DNA from: Sphingobacteriaceae bacterium
GTDB taxonomy: Bacteria; Bacteroidota; Bacteroidia; B-17B0; Aurantibacillaceae
Reading direction: 5' to 3'
Length of the DNA stretch: 64,000 nt
Assembly: GCA_016709575.1 (NCBI GenBank)
Contig: JADJMM010000002.1
Coordinates: forward strand, 620,001-684,000
Of this stretch, positions 1-9,671 are shown piece by piece; within the stretch, counting starts at the first letter, position 1; each line of letters starts with the position of its first letter. The position numbers were made by a program, and so were the translations under genes. The notes below the pieces were generated by a model. It was given only the letters and a program-made list of their open reading frames with translations. It was not told the origin of the DNA and made no database searches.

Positions 1-1064
1 ATGCAGCTGCACTTCGTCAGATTTTAGAAAATTTATTGAACTTATCTTTCTCGCAAGAAGATTTAATTAAAACTTTACCGAAAACAAGAGTTGATAATCC
101 GCAATACACTAAAATTCCTCAGCAACAAAAAAAACTGCAAGACGATTCAAAAATTATTGAAGATAGTTTATTGGCATTAAGTAAACGCGCTCCACAAATC
201 AGCGCATTCGTTAATCGCGAAATAAGTTCCATTAACGATAACATGAAAAAAACGGTGCAAGCTTTAGCAGATAGAATTCCGAGTGATGCAGCAATGCGTA
301 TGCAAGGTTCTATGACATCTATAAATAACCTTGCCTTGCTACTAAACGAAGAGTTAGAAAAAATGCAAGCCAATCAAAAAAATAAAAAAGAACAAAAAGG
401 CGAAGGCAGTGGTAAATGTAAAAAACCAAAAAAACCGGGCGATGGTAAAGTTCCAAAATCCGGACAAAGCATGAGCCAAATGCAAAAACAATTAAACGAA
501 CAACTCAAGCAATTAAAAGAACAGTTAGCAAAAGGTCAGAAACCTGGAGAAAAACCAGGACAAAAACCAGGTGAGAAGCCAGGGCAAAAACCCGGAATGG
601 GAATGCCTGGTGGTCAACAAGGTCAAATGCCTAATATGATGCCCGGAACCTCCGAACAATTGGCTAAAATGGCGGCTCAACAAGAGGCTTTGAGGCGACA
701 ATTAATGCAAATGATGGACCAGATGAAAAATAAGGGTCAAAACCCCGGCGGAAATCTGGCCGATATGATGGAACAAACCGAGAAAGACATTGTAAATAAG
801 GCAATTACGCAAGAAACCATTAAGCGTCAGGAGGATATTTTGACCAAATTATTAGAAAGCGAAAAGGCAGAAAGAGAGCGCGAACAGGACGAAAAAAGAA
901 AAAGTAATGAAGCAAAAAATGCGAATTTAAGTAACCCTAGCCAGTTTTTAGAGTATAAAAGAATGAAAGAAAAAGAACTGGAACTTTTAAACACGGTTCC
1001 ACCAAGTTTAACACCATTTTATAAAGAGAAGGTAAATAATTATTTTAATAGTGTGAGTAAATGA
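1..1064 (+). CDS. DUF4175-family protein, C-terminal part (gene enters from the left edge)
   Basis: The reading frame is already open at base 3 (AALRQILENL...), so this is the C-terminal ~354 residues of a longer protein and no real start lies in the window. The visible part is hydrophilic and highly charged, with helical Lys/Gln/Glu stretches, a Gly-Pro-Lys-Gln repeat tract at nt ~535-600 (GQKPGEKP units), a Met/Gln-rich patch, and a basic helical tail. This matches the tail of the large Bacteroidota DUF4175 proteins, whose N-terminal membrane segments would lie upstream. The function of that family is unknown. The stop overlaps the next start by 4 nt (ATGA), so the two genes are translationally coupled. 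The family call comes from recognising the composition and the neighbour; the absence of the N-terminus limits confidence. Confidence 0.7.
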   Translation, partial: AAALRQILENLLNLSFSQEDLIKTLPKTRVDNPQYTKIPQQQKKLQDDSKIIEDSLLALSKRAPQISAFVNREISSINDNMKKTVQALADRIPSDAAMRMQGSMTSINNLALLLNEELEKMQANQKNKKEQKGEGSGKCKKPKKPGDGKVPKSGQSMSQMQKQLNEQLKQLKEQLAKGQKPGEKPGQKPGEKPGQKPGMGMPGGQQGQMPNMMPGTSEQLAKMAAQQEALRRQLMQMMDQMKNKGQNPGGNLADMMEQTEKDIVNKAITQETIKRQEDILTKLLESEKAEREREQDEKRKSNEAKNANLSNPSQFLEYKRMKEKELELLNTVPPSLTPFYKEKVNNYFNSVSK

Positions 1065-1470
1065 TACCGGCGAAGGGACAGAAACTTAAAATAGAATCAT
1101 CATCAGATAATTTAAGATTAGTTGAACGACTTATTGAAGACGTTTGCGAAATTTATAATGTAAGCGAAGATAATTTCGGAAATATTTTAATTGCAGTTAC
1201 TGAAGCTGTGAATAATGCCATCTCACATGGTAACCAAAACAATCCTTCAAAATCTGTTCAAATTGGTTTTGAGAATATGGAGAAAAAAATCACTTTCTCT
1301 GTTAGTGATGAAGGAAATGGTTTTGATTATAATGGCCTCCCCGATCCTACCGACCCTAATAACATCGATAAAATAAATGGACGCGGTGTTTTTTAATGAA
1401 ACACTTAGCTGATAAAGTAGAATTCAATCAAAACGGTAAAGAGGTTCTTCTTACGTTTGTGCTCAACTAG
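1061..1470 (+). CDS. Anti-sigma-factor-like GHKL ATPase (RsbW/SpoIIAB type), one frame break
   Basis: Small (~136 aa) stand-alone HATPase domain. The N box is EAVNNAISHGNQ, the G1 box is DEGNGFD and the G2 box is NGRGVFLM, which together define the Bergerat fold of RsbW-type serine kinases and anti-sigma factors. The uninterrupted reading stops at 1396 in the middle of the G2 box. Removing one T from the T6 run at 1389-1394 restores GRGVFLMKHLADKV and continues to a natural stop at 1468-1470. The break is therefore most likely a sequencing error. The gene is coupled to the DUF4175 gene by a 4-nt overlap, a pairing I know from other Bacteroidota. The partner protein is not visible here. Confidence 0.8.
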
Positions 1471-1690
1471 TCCCTTCGTCAAGCTCAGGGACAATTCTTT
1501 TCTCATCTACTTTATGGTTCGGCAAGCTCACCATGACTTCGTGTTTTAAATAACCACATTCAAAATTGCTCACCACTTTTCGATCCCATTATGTACTATC
1601 TGAAATTTATTCCATGGACAGAGTCATGGTGAGCTTGCCGAACTATAAGGGGAATTGAATAAATAAACGGCACTGAGCCTGACGAAGTGC
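1470..1690. repeat. Cluster of four REP-like hairpins with a conserved loop (order A-B-B'-A')
   Basis: The gene-free stretch 1471-1769 contains four small hairpins that share an 11-nt loop, TCGNCARGCTC or its complement, but have different stems. Stem arms and loops are: 1470-1475/1487-1492 around loop 1476-1486 (TCGTCAAGCTC, stem GTCCCT); 1514-1518/1530-1534 around 1519-1529 (TCGGCAAGCTC, stem ATGGT); 1626-1630/1642-1646 around 1631-1641 (complement orientation, one G-T wobble); and 1670-1674/1686-1690 around 1675-1685 (complement orientation, stem GCACT, one loop change). The two forward and two reverse copies also pair with each other as a nested long inverted repeat. The first arm begins on the last base of the upstream stop codon. 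Beyond 1690 to 1769 I see only AT-rich sequence. Confidence 0.85.
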
Positions 1691-1769
1691 TAACGAATGC
1701 GTTAACAATCTTTTACCTTCCACACTTAAATCTCACTCTTATTTTAACTAACTTTACTTAAATTTCATT

Positions 1770-3604
1770 GTGAGTTTTTTAAGTCGATATACCATTTTCT
1801 CCCTGCTGATTATTTTTATTAGTCTGAATTCTTTTTCCCAAAAAAATAATGATGATAAATTGGCCATGCAATATTTGGAGCAAAAAGAATATGATAAAGC
1901 CAACGCTTATTTAGAAAAACTGTTTGATAAATCACCTGAACAATGGTACACTTACTATTATACCGGTTTAGTTGGAGCAAAAGATTATAGCCGCGCCGAA
2001 AAATTTGCAAGAAAATTCTAAAACGCAATCCACAAAACGTAAACGTTTACATTCAAATTGCAAAGCTTTATAAAGCTCAAAACGATTCAAAAAAAGAAAA
2101 TGAAAATTACCAGAAAGCTTTAAAAGAGGTTGTACCTGCACAAGCCTTTATTCAACAACTGGCTTTTGCTTTTATGGAAGAACAACTTTACGATTACGCG
2201 ATTGACACTTACAAAAAAGGCCGCAAACAAACACCAGAATATCCCTACTATTATGAAATCGCTGAAGTATACAAACGTAAAGGTGATTTAAAAGCCATGA
2301 TTAATGAATACCTCGACGCGATTGAATTTAAAGAAAGTGAATTATACACAGCACAGAATTTTTTACAAAATTCTTTAGGTTATGATGACGATGAAGGCGG
2401 ATTTAAGAACCCGATTCTAAAACAAGAATTAATAAAACGCATTCAACAACATCCTGATAAAATTGTGTTTCCTGAATTTTTAATTTTTATTCAGAAACAA
2501 CAAAAAGATTTTGAAGGTGCCTTTACACAAAGTAAAGCATTAGATAAACGCCAGAAAGAAGACGGTCGCCGTTTGTACGACTTAGCTAAACTTTGTGTCA
2601 GCAACGAACAATATGAAACAGCCCAGAAAAGCTTTCAATACGTAATTGATAAAGGTGATAAGTACAGTTATTACGACATGGCTTGTATCGAATTGATTAA
2701 TTGTGATTACCAATATCTCACACAAAAATCAAATGCAACGTCTGAAGAATTAATTGCTCTCGAAAATAAATTCATTAAAGCTGTTGAGAAATATAAAGGA
2801 AGTCAGTTGTGTAATTTTTTAGTTTCCAATTTAGCCAAGCTTCAGACCTATTATTTAAATAAACCTGATGCGGCTATTACTTTAATAGAAGAATTAATAA
2901 GTAATCCGGGAATTGATGCAACAACTAAAGCCGAATTCAAAATTCAATTGGGCGATATTTATTTGATTAAAAATACAATTTGGGATGCGTCTCTTTTATA
3001 TTCTCAGGTGGAGAAAGATTTTAAATTTGAACCTATTGGTCAGGAAGCGAAATTCAGAAACGCAAAACTTAGTTATTACGCTGCTGATTTCAATTGGGCA
3101 AAAACACAAGCTAATGTATTGAAAGGCTCGACAACAAAATTAATTGCGAATGATGCTTTAGATTTATCGTTGATTATTACAGATGCAATTGGTGTGGATA
3201 CAAATGCTGCGCCCTTAGCCCGTTTTTCGGCCGCTGATTTACTAATTCTGCAACACAAATACACAGAAGCTATTGCCGAGATGGACAGTATCAATAAAGT
3301 TTTTCCTGTACATACTTTAGGTGATGATATTAATTTTAAGAAAGCTGAAATATTTACCAAGCTGGGAAAATATCCTGAAGCCGAAAAAATGTACAAGGAT
3401 ATTTTAGAATATTATCCCACTGAATTATATGGCGACGATGCGCAATTTAAGTTGGCGGAGTTATACGAGAAAAAAATAAAAGATATTGAAAAAGCAAAAC
3501 AAAGCTACCAGGAGGTGTTAACCAAATACCCCGGAAGTATTTATGTAGTAGAAGCCCGTAAACGTTACAGAGCCTTACGTGGCGATAATTTAGACAATGG
3601 ATAG
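1770..3604 (+). CDS. Secreted tetratricopeptide-repeat protein (one frame break)
   Basis: About 611 aa. A signal peptide (MSFLSRYTIFSLLIIFISLNSFSQ) is followed by TPR-like helical repeats across the whole chain, for example the C-terminal unit GKYPEAEKMYKDILEYYPTE followed by KAKQSYQEVLTKYPGS. The likely location is periplasmic or outer-membrane associated. The start chosen is GTG at 1770 because it begins directly at the hydrophobic segment. Frame is lost at the A4 run 2012-2015; adding one A gives ARKILKRNPQNVNVYIQIAKLYK and continues through the second frame to 3604. Conserved TPR sequence continues through the gap, so this is one gene. It overlaps the following dioxygenase gene by 8 nt. 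TPR proteins are scaffolds, and the binding partner cannot be inferred. Confidence 0.8.
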
Positions 3605-4472
3605 GAAAGGTTTTATAAAATCATTATCACTCCTTATGGCAACACCAATGGTTACAAAAGCAGAAACCGTTTTAAACGAATTAGGTAAAGGGGGAAACAC
3701 CGATAAGATGCCTGTTATTTTTATTGGTCACGGTAATCCAATGCACGCTTTAAATGATAATGCATTTACAAAAGCTTTAAACAACATTCAAAAAACAATT
3801 TCAAAACCAAAAGCTATTTTAGTGGTATCAGCGCATTGGTTAACTCGCGGTACTTTTGTTTCTACAAATCCGAATCCAAAAACTATTTACGATTTTGGTG
3901 GTTTCCCTGAGGAAATGTATAAAATAAAATACGAACCAAAAGGCGCACCTGAAATAGCTAAAGAACTCAAAGAAAAAATTACTACTCCAAAAATAGAGGC
4001 TGATGAATCAATGGGGTTAGATCATGGGGCTTGGACAATTTTAAAACACATGTATCCTGCTGCTGATATTCCAACATTTCAATTGAGTGTTGATTATTAC
4101 AAGCCCGCTTCGTATCATTTTGAATTAGCAAAACAATTAGCTTTTCTCCGCAACAAAGGCGTTTTAATAATTGGCAGCGGAAATTTAGTTCACAATTTAG
4201 GAATGGTTGATTTTAGTAAACCAAATAGCGGTTACGATTGGGCAATTGAATTTGATGCTACCGTTAAAAGTTTACTTGACAAAGGTGATTTTAAACCTTT
4301 GTTGGATTACGAAAAATTAGGGAAGAGTGCCTTGTTATCAATTCCAACAAACGACCATTATTTACCAATGATTTATCCATTAGGTTTAAAAACAGAAAAA
4401 GAAAATCTTACTTACTTATACGAAGGCATGGAAGCCGGCAGTATAAGCATGCGTAGTTTTGTAATTAAATAA
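3597..4472 (+). CDS. 4,5-DOPA/class III extradiol dioxygenase (YgiD/LigB family)
   Basis: 291 aa. After an N-terminal ~37-residue extension, the core begins MPVIFIGHGNPMHAL, the hallmark N-terminus of the DODA/YgiD branch of LigB-type extradiol dioxygenases. Candidate metal ligands visible are H45 and H50 in GHGNPMH, H80 in VVSAHW, the His in GLDHGAW, and the His in GSGNLVHN. The family opens aromatic rings next to a catechol using a bound metal. The extension carries RKGFIKSLSLLMATPMV, which looks like a short export signal with a twin-Arg-like variant; this is inference. The gene overlaps the TPR gene by 8 nt and lies 5 nt before DUF4286, so it is probably co-transcribed. The physiological substrate is not known. 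Confidence 0.85.
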   Translation: MDRKGFIKSLSLLMATPMVTKAETVLNELGKGGNTDKMPVIFIGHGNPMHALNDNAFTKALNNIQKTISKPKAILVVSAHWLTRGTFVSTNPNPKTIYDFGGFPEEMYKIKYEPKGAPEIAKELKEKITTPKIEADESMGLDHGAWTILKHMYPAADIPTFQLSVDYYKPASYHFELAKQLAFLRNKGVLIIGSGNLVHNLGMVDFSKPNSGYDWAIEFDATVKSLLDKGDFKPLLDYEKLGKSALLSIPTNDHYLPMIYPLGLKTEKENLTYLYEGMEAGSISMRSFVIK

Positions 4473-4477
4473 ATTTT

Positions 4478-4780
4478 ATGTTCATATATAACGTTACCGT
4501 AAATATCGATGCCGATGTGCACGATGATTGGATTAAGTGGATGAAATCTCAACACGTTCCTGATGTAATGAATACAGGTTGTTTCATTGAAAGCAAAATT
4601 GTAAAAGTATTACATGTAAATGATAATGGGGAAACTTATTCGTTCCAATACACCTTTAAGGATATGAAAGATATTGAGAAATATCAAAAAGATTTTGCGC
4701 CCGGTTTACAAGCGGATGTAAAAAAACATTTTAATGATAAATACACTGCTTTTCGTACCTTGTTGGAGATTATAGAATAA
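4478..4780 (+). CDS. DUF4286 family protein
   Basis: 100 aa with no signal or membrane segment. The sequence MFIYNVTVNID...HDDWIKWMKSQHVPDV followed by a TYSFQYTFKD strand matches the small Bacteroidota DUF4286 family, which has a ferredoxin-like dimeric alpha/beta-barrel look. No function is established. The stop codon TAA (4778-4780) shares its last base with the ATG of ksgA. This tight linkage to ksgA is typical in the phylum and suggests co-translation, but it does not assign a role. Confidence 0.85.
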   Translation: MFIYNVTVNIDADVHDDWIKWMKSQHVPDVMNTGCFIESKIVKVLHVNDNGETYSFQYTFKDMKDIEKYQKDFAPGLQADVKKHFNDKYTAFRTLLEIIE

Positions 4781-5582
4781 TGAGTCAACACATCAGAGCC
4801 AAAAAACATTTAGGTCAGCATTTTTTAAATGATGAGAACATCGCTAAAAAAATTGTTGATTCATTACTGGTAGTCAATAATGGTGCAACTGTTATTGAGA
4901 TTGGTCCCGGCACCGGTGTTCTCACCAAATATTTAGCTCCCGAATTAAATAATAACTTCTGGGCTTTAGATGTGGATACTGATTCAGTTCCCTATTTAAA
5001 ACAACATTATCCTGATATTGCAGAACATGTTTTACTCGAAGATTTTTTAGAATTTGACATCAAGAGCATTATTCCGGGAAATTTAATGTGGTGGGAAATT
5101 TCCCTTATAACATCTCTTCTCAAATTTTATTTAAAGTTTTAGATCATCGTCATGATGTAGATTGTGTTGTTGGTATGTTTCAAAAAGAAGTGGCTATGCG
5201 TTTGGCGGAAAAGCCGGGAAGTAAAACTTATGGGATTATTAGTGTATTACTTCAAGCTTATTATGATATTGAATATTTATTTACTGTAAATGAAAATGTA
5301 TTCACTCCTCCGCCAAAAGTAAAATCAGCTGTAATTCGTTTAACTAGAAATAAACGACATACTCTATCTTGTAACGAAGATCTTTTTACAAAAGTGGTAA
5401 AAACAACTTTTAATCAGAGGAGAAAACAAATTCGGAATTCAATCCGTCCAATCATTACAATTGACGATTCATTATTGCCGCCTGTTTTTCAGCAGCGACC
5501 GGAACAATTAAGTGTGGAAGAGTTTATTGAATTAACTGATTTTGTAGAGAGGCATTTGAAAGATCAATCCAAATCTTTATAA
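4780..5582 (+). CDS. ksgA: 16S rRNA (adenine1518/1519-N6)-dimethyltransferase (one frame break)
   Basis: About 267 aa. KsgA/RsmA dimethylates two adjacent adenines in the 3' terminal helix of 16S rRNA during small-subunit assembly. The start is diagnostic (RAKKHLGQHFLNDENIA). SAM motif I is VIEIGPGTGVLTKYL. The catalytic NxPY-type motif is VGNFPYNISSQIL, and the C-terminal part has FNQRRKQIRNSIRP. Translation runs into a stop at 5142 because one G is missing near 5086-5090; the intact reading would be NLMVVGNFPYN. The second part continues to 5582. Housekeeping status and perfect motif continuity make this a sequencing error, not a pseudogene. The 3' end overlaps the convergent glycosyltransferase gene by 19 nt. 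Confidence 0.93.
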
Positions 5583-6717
5583 AATTCATTCATCTGTTTA
5601 CCGACTGCTTCGAATGAAGCATTCTTCACAACAAATTCATGCATAGCAGTTGAATTAAAAGAATATTGTTTCGAAAATAGTTTTTTAAGTGTGTCGGTCA
5701 ATTCCTCTTCATTCCCTTTCTCAACCAAAACACCAAACTCATCTCTAATCATAAAAGGTAATTGTCCAACCTTAGTGCAAAAAACAGGCAGTCCACAACT
5801 TAAAGCTTCAAGCGTAACAACAGGCATACTTTCATAATTACTAAATAAAACTAAGGCTGAACTTTTTTGCATGAGCTCACTTATTTTTTCAGGAGTTAAA
5901 TTGCCTGTAAAAGAAATGTTTTTAAGTTTTATATCCTCAGCTAATTTTTTTGCTGAACTTAATTCATTCCCATCGCCACCTGCAATTACAATATCGAAAT
6001 CTAAATTTTGTTCCTGGAGTTTTTTAAATACTCTAAATGTTCCGCTAATGTTTTTTTCCTTTTCTACCAATGAGGAAACGTGTAATAATTTTATCCTCTC
6101 CGGTTTCCAATTACTTAAAGGAAATGTTTTTATATTAACTGCATTATAAAGCAATTCGTAATTTCCTTTTAAGCCAGCCATGTTCATAGCTGCTTTTTGA
6201 AATGAGAAACGTGCCAAATTTTTGACGCACCTGAAATGCACTTTTTAGTGAAGTGTTTTAGGGCAGAACCTTTGTAACTTCCATCGTCAGGTAAATAACC
6301 ACTCCAATGTTCTACTACAGTACGTTTTACTCTGAATACTTTCTTATATAAACTCAAAACCACAGAAGCCGGAAAAATAACATTCACCTGCAAAGCTTTT
6401 ACTTTTATTTTCTACTGCGATAAATGTTCAATTAAAATGCGGTGCGCTTTTTTATAATTTAAAAATGAATTCAGAAATTTTAAAGCGCCTGTAGATTTTG
6501 GATATTTGACAATGTACTCTGTCAAATTCTCATTCACGTTTTTATGCTCTACTTCAAAGTAAGGTCCATCCGCGCAAGCATAAGCATAAACAACAATTAC
6601 GGATTGGAAATGTGATAAGGCAATAGCATGATTCCTTATAAAAATACCGTGTGAAGGATTTGTATTAACCGGATACCATGACGTTAAAAACAGTATGGCA
6701 CGGTTACTGGTTGTCAT
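5564..6717 (-). CDS. Glycosyltransferase family 4 (GT-B) enzyme, disrupted by one in-frame amber and one frameshift
   Basis: About 384 aa over the full span. The N-terminal GT-B half begins with ILFLTSWYPVNTNPSHGIFIRNHA, the usual acceptor-domain start of WcaL/RfaG-like enzymes. The C-terminal nucleotide-sugar half shows VSSLVEKEKNI, VIAGGDGNE, VTFTGN-like ISFTGNL and ESMPVVTLEALSCGLPV, the E-x7-E-type donor-binding loop. Two interruptions are present. A TAG at 6412-6414 is exactly in frame with the downstream sequence, and one A is missing from the run at 6194-6198, after which KAAMNMAGLKGNYELLYNAVN continues. Both could be read errors, but the amber cannot be explained by a homopolymer slip, so real inactivation is possible. 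It likely acts in LPS or exopolysaccharide synthesis (inference). It starts 13 nt after the SiaB-like gene. Confidence 0.8.
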
Positions 6718-6730
6718 TAAAAGAAAAAGA

Positions 6731-7306
6731 TTATTCTAAGTTAACTGTAGACTTCAACATGAAAAGCGAAAGTTTATCGCTTATTTGATCGAAAGAGTAA
6801 CCTAATTTGTTACCACTCTTCATTGCAATTGTAATAAATCCTAAACCGGCTCCACCTTTATCACTAATCTCGTTTTTTTCTAGATGCTCCATGTAATATC
6901 CTTTTAAATCTGCAGGATCATCAAATGAATTTAAACGTTCTACATCGTTCTTTAAACGCTCTATAGAAGTATTAGGAACTAAGTTTGCTGTTACTATTTC
7001 AACCTTAGTTTGACTCTTAGATAAAATGAAATAATTATGTTGGTGACCTAGTTCATCTTTACCACCATGTATCAACATGTTTTGTAAAGCTTCAACCGAA
7101 ATAAAAAATATTTTCTTTAACGGTCCTTTTGGAATTTGAAGTGCGGTTACTTTACCTTCAACTTCTGTTTCTAAACGGGAGATTGTATCAACGTTTAATA
7201 CACCATCATAGGCCAACAATACTTCGCTGCCATTCTTTAAAGAATCCATTATTTTTAAAAAATGATTTTTAAAAAATACTTCTTCGTTATGTGTACCGTC
7301 GCTCAA
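6731..7306 (-). CDS. SiaB-family protein kinase-like protein (DUF6272)
   Basis: 191 aa, soluble. A GHKL-like pattern is visible: EALQNMLIHGG resembles an N box, and DKGGAGLGFITIAMKSG resembles a G box. The overall sequence matches the SiaB family, single-domain kinases that phosphorylate SiaC-type partner proteins in surface-signalling and biofilm control. No SiaA phosphatase or SiaC partner gene lies next to it here, so the target is unknown. It sits 3 nt after the deoxynucleoside kinase gene and 13 nt before the glycosyltransferase gene, indicating one transcript. Family recognition is by motif and length; function in this organism is inferred. Confidence 0.72.
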   Translation of the reverse strand: MSDGTHNEEVFFKNHFLKIMDSLKNGSEVLLAYDGVLNVDTISRLETEVEGKVTALQIPKGPLKKIFFISVEALQNMLIHGGKDELGHQHNYFILSKSQTKVEIVTANLVPNTSIERLKNDVERLNSFDDPADLKGYYMEHLEKNEISDKGGAGLGFITIAMKSGNKLGYSFDQISDKLSLFMLKSTVNLE

Positions 7307-7309
7307 AAT

Positions 7310-7927
7310 CTATTTAAATAATCCGTTTAATTGGCTGTCGATTAATCTAATTACTTTTCCTAAGTCTTCTTTGTTCTCGTTAAAGTTGATATCATCAACA
7401 TCAACAATTAATAATTTACCTGATTCGTAAGTTGTAGCCCAGGCTTCGTAACGTTCGTTTAATCGTTTTAAATAATCTAAACGGATTGAATTTTCGTAAT
7501 CGCGACCACGCTTTTGAATCTGTTTTACCAATGTAGGAACTGATGCGCGTAAATAAATAATTAAATCAGGAGCTTTAATTAAACTCTCCATTAATTTAAA
7601 TAGCGCAAAATAATTTTCGTAATCACGTGTTGTCATTAATCCCATTGCATGAAGGTTGGGCGCAAAAATATACGCGTCTTCATAAATAGTTCTATCCTGT
7701 ACAACAGTGTGCTTTCCTTTTCTGATATCTAAAACCTGACTGAAGCGATTATTTAAAAAATATACTTGCAGGTTAAATGACCAGCGTTGCATGTCTTCGT
7801 AAAAATCGTTTAAGTAAGGATTGTCGTCGGCGTCTTCGTAGTGCGCATGCCACTTATAGTGCTTAGCAAGTAAAGATGTTAAAGTTGTTTTCCCTGACCC
7901 AATGTTCCCTGCGATGGCAATATGCAT
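7310..7927 (-). CDS. Deoxynucleoside kinase
   Basis: 205 aa, the usual length for the bacterial deoxyadenosine/deoxyguanosine kinase family. The P-loop is GNIGSGKTT at the extreme N-terminus, followed by an acidic stretch (YEDADDNPYLNDFYED) that contacts the nucleoside, the DRS-type motif in VVQDRTIYEDAYIF, and the lid region KRGRDYENSIRLDYLKRLNERYEAW. It phosphorylates deoxynucleosides in the cytosolic salvage pathway. The exact nucleoside preference cannot be read from these motifs. It is the first gene of a short leftward group with the SiaB-like and glycosyltransferase genes; 112 nt separate it from the SDR gene upstream. Confidence 0.9.
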   Translation of the reverse strand: MHIAIAGNIGSGKTTLTSLLAKHYKWHAHYEDADDNPYLNDFYEDMQRWSFNLQVYFLNNRFSQVLDIRKGKHTVVQDRTIYEDAYIFAPNLHAMGLMTTRDYENYFALFKLMESLIKAPDLIIYLRASVPTLVKQIQKRGRDYENSIRLDYLKRLNERYEAWATTYESGKLLIVDVDDINFNENKEDLGKVIRLIDSQLNGLFK

Positions 7928-8039
7928 ATAACTACCTTAAATTAGTAGACTAAGATATATATTTTACATACAAAAACCAATTTTTTTACTACCAACGGCT
8001 TTTTTAACCTGCTGATATTAAAATAGTTACTCAAGGTGG

Positions 8040-9035
8040 CTAACCCCTGTTTTTATAGCATTTAGATGCGAATTTGATGCATTCGTCGATAGAAGTGTAC
8101 TTATAATCTAAAAACAGCCCCAATTTCTTATTGGAAAAGGTGGTTTTTGAGCTTAAGGCTGAAATGGTCGACGAGGTGAGTTTTTGCCCATCTGGCATCA
8201 AAAAACTGAACCATTTGCCGAGTGTTAAAAGCGCCATTCCGGCCTTAATTTTTGGAAGTGGTTTTCCTAATTCTGTATGAATTTTATCAAGAATATATTT
8301 AAAGGAATAATTGTTCTCCACTAAAATAAAGCGTTCGCCAAATATTTTTTTATTAACTAAGGCTACCATTGCACCAGCAACATCAATTGCTCCAACAAAA
8401 CCGGTAATACCTTCGGTATAAAATTTCACACCCTTCGCACTTAATGAAACTAACTGTCCGGTGCCCCTACCCCAGTTACCAGGACCAACAATTACACCAG
8501 GATTAACTATTACAGCATTCAAGCCTTCTTCCATTCCGCGCCATACTTCTTGCTCAGCTAAATATTTACTTAAGGCATAAGCACTTTGTCCGGGTGCTGT
8601 TTTCCAGAATACTTTTTCATCTATATCTGTTCTTATGTCTTTATTCTGTAAAGTAGTTATCGAGCTCACAAAACAAAACGCCTGAATTTTATTATTAATG
8701 CAGGCGTTCACCAAATTAGCAGTGCCTTCCTTATTAGCTTTTAGTAATTGATCTCTGTCTTTATCACGCAAAGAAATTAAAGCCGCGCAATGATAAACCG
8801 TTGTTACATCTTTTAGCAGTTCGTCAAAACCTAAGACGTCCGTCAAGTCTCCATCACGCCAAATAATTTTTTTGTAGAGCTCTTTATAATCAGGCGTATA
8901 ATAAGAAAAAATTTCTTCTACTTCCTTTGTATTACTTGAAGGTCGTTTCATAGCTATTACCGACTGTCCTTGTTGAAGCAACGTAAGCAGTAAATGTGAG
9001 CCTACTAAACCTGTTGCGCCTGTTACTAAATTCAA
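8040..9035 (-). CDS. NAD-dependent epimerase/dehydratase family (extended SDR) protein
   Basis: 331 aa. Rossmann glycine motif GATGLVGSHLL is at the N-terminus, VYHCAALISL marks strand 4, and the catalytic pair is YALSKYLAE (YxxxK) with an upstream SSITTL. The extended SDR architecture resembles the dihydroflavonol-reductase/3-beta-HSD-like branch, but the substrate is not predictable. It lies 3 nt after a six-pass membrane protein gene and is probably co-transcribed with it and gpsA. The C-terminal ~70 residues are helical and variable, as usual for the substrate domain. Confidence 0.85.
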   Translation of the reverse strand: MNLVTGATGLVGSHLLLTLLQQGQSVIAMKRPSSNTKEVEEIFSYYTPDYKELYKKIIWRDGDLTDVLGFDELLKDVTTVYHCAALISLRDKDRDQLLKANKEGTANLVNACINNKIQAFCFVSSITTLQNKDIRTDIDEKVFWKTAPGQSAYALSKYLAEQEVWRGMEEGLNAVIVNPGVIVGPGNWGRGTGQLVSLSAKGVKFYTEGITGFVGAIDVAGAMVALVNKKIFGERFILVENNYSFKYILDKIHTELGKPLPKIKAGMALLTLGKWFSFLMPDGQKLTSSTISALSSKTTFSNKKLGLFLDYKYTSIDECIKFASKCYKNRG

Positions 9036-9038
9036 AAT

Positions 9039-9671
9039 CTAATTAAAATTAAAAAATAAAAAGCTTAAGAACACAACAACTTGTGTTAAGAGCCCGAGAA
9101 AAAAACCTGAATAAATTTGTTTTGGTTCGTGTGCCTTTAAATATAAACGAGAAGTAGCTATTACACCTGCCAACAAAACCAGAAAAGCAATTTGAGGAAC
9201 AGCATTATATTTTAAAACATACGATACAATAATTAAAGAACCCAACAATCCACCAATGCCTACCATGTGCGCGCTGATTTTATATTTCAAATTTATAATT
9301 GCTGTGAGTAAAATTGCTAATCCTCCTCCGAAAATGAGAACTTTTATACTTGGCCAAACACTTAAATCTAAAAACAAATAAAATAAACCAAAATAGAAAC
9401 AAGATGTTAATACATAAGGAAAAGTACGTTCGCTTTGATTTTCTAAACGTAAAGAACTTATTCTATTTAGGCGATAAAGTATATAAATATTAATAACAGG
9501 GAGGATAAACGAAAACGAAAATATCATTGCTGAAATTATCCATTTCAAATTTGTCGGTGTGAGATAATAATAAATGGAGCCTTTTAAAAAAAAGAAAAAT
9601 AACAAACTACCATAACTACACATTAACAGTGGATGAAATAGTACAGAAATAATATTGGCGAAAGCTCTCAA
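9039..9671 (-). CDS. Six-pass membrane protein with degenerate PAP2-like motifs
   Basis: 210 aa, almost entirely hydrophobic, with about six transmembrane helices. Traces of the PAP2 phosphatase signature can be aligned: QSERTFPY for the first motif, SAHMVG for the PSGH loop, and SRLYLKAHEPKQ for SR-x5-H-x3-D, where the final Asp is replaced by Gln. The catalytic Ser-Gly-His arrangement is not intact, so phosphatase activity is doubtful. The start used is TTG at 9669-9671, immediately after the gpsA stop. No later start keeps the first hydrophobic segment. It sits between gpsA and the SDR gene. A phospholipid-related role would fit the gpsA neighbour but is only inference. Confidence 0.6.
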   Translation of the reverse strand: MRAFANIISVLFHPLLMCSYGSLLFFFFLKGSIYYYLTPTNLKWIISAMIFSFSFILPVINIYILYRLNRISSLRLENQSERTFPYVLTSCFYFGLFYLFLDLSVWPSIKVLIFGGGLAILLTAIINLKYKISAHMVGIGGLLGSLIIVSYVLKYNAVPQIAFLVLLAGVIATSRLYLKAHEPKQIYSGFFLGLLTQVVVFLSFLFFNFN

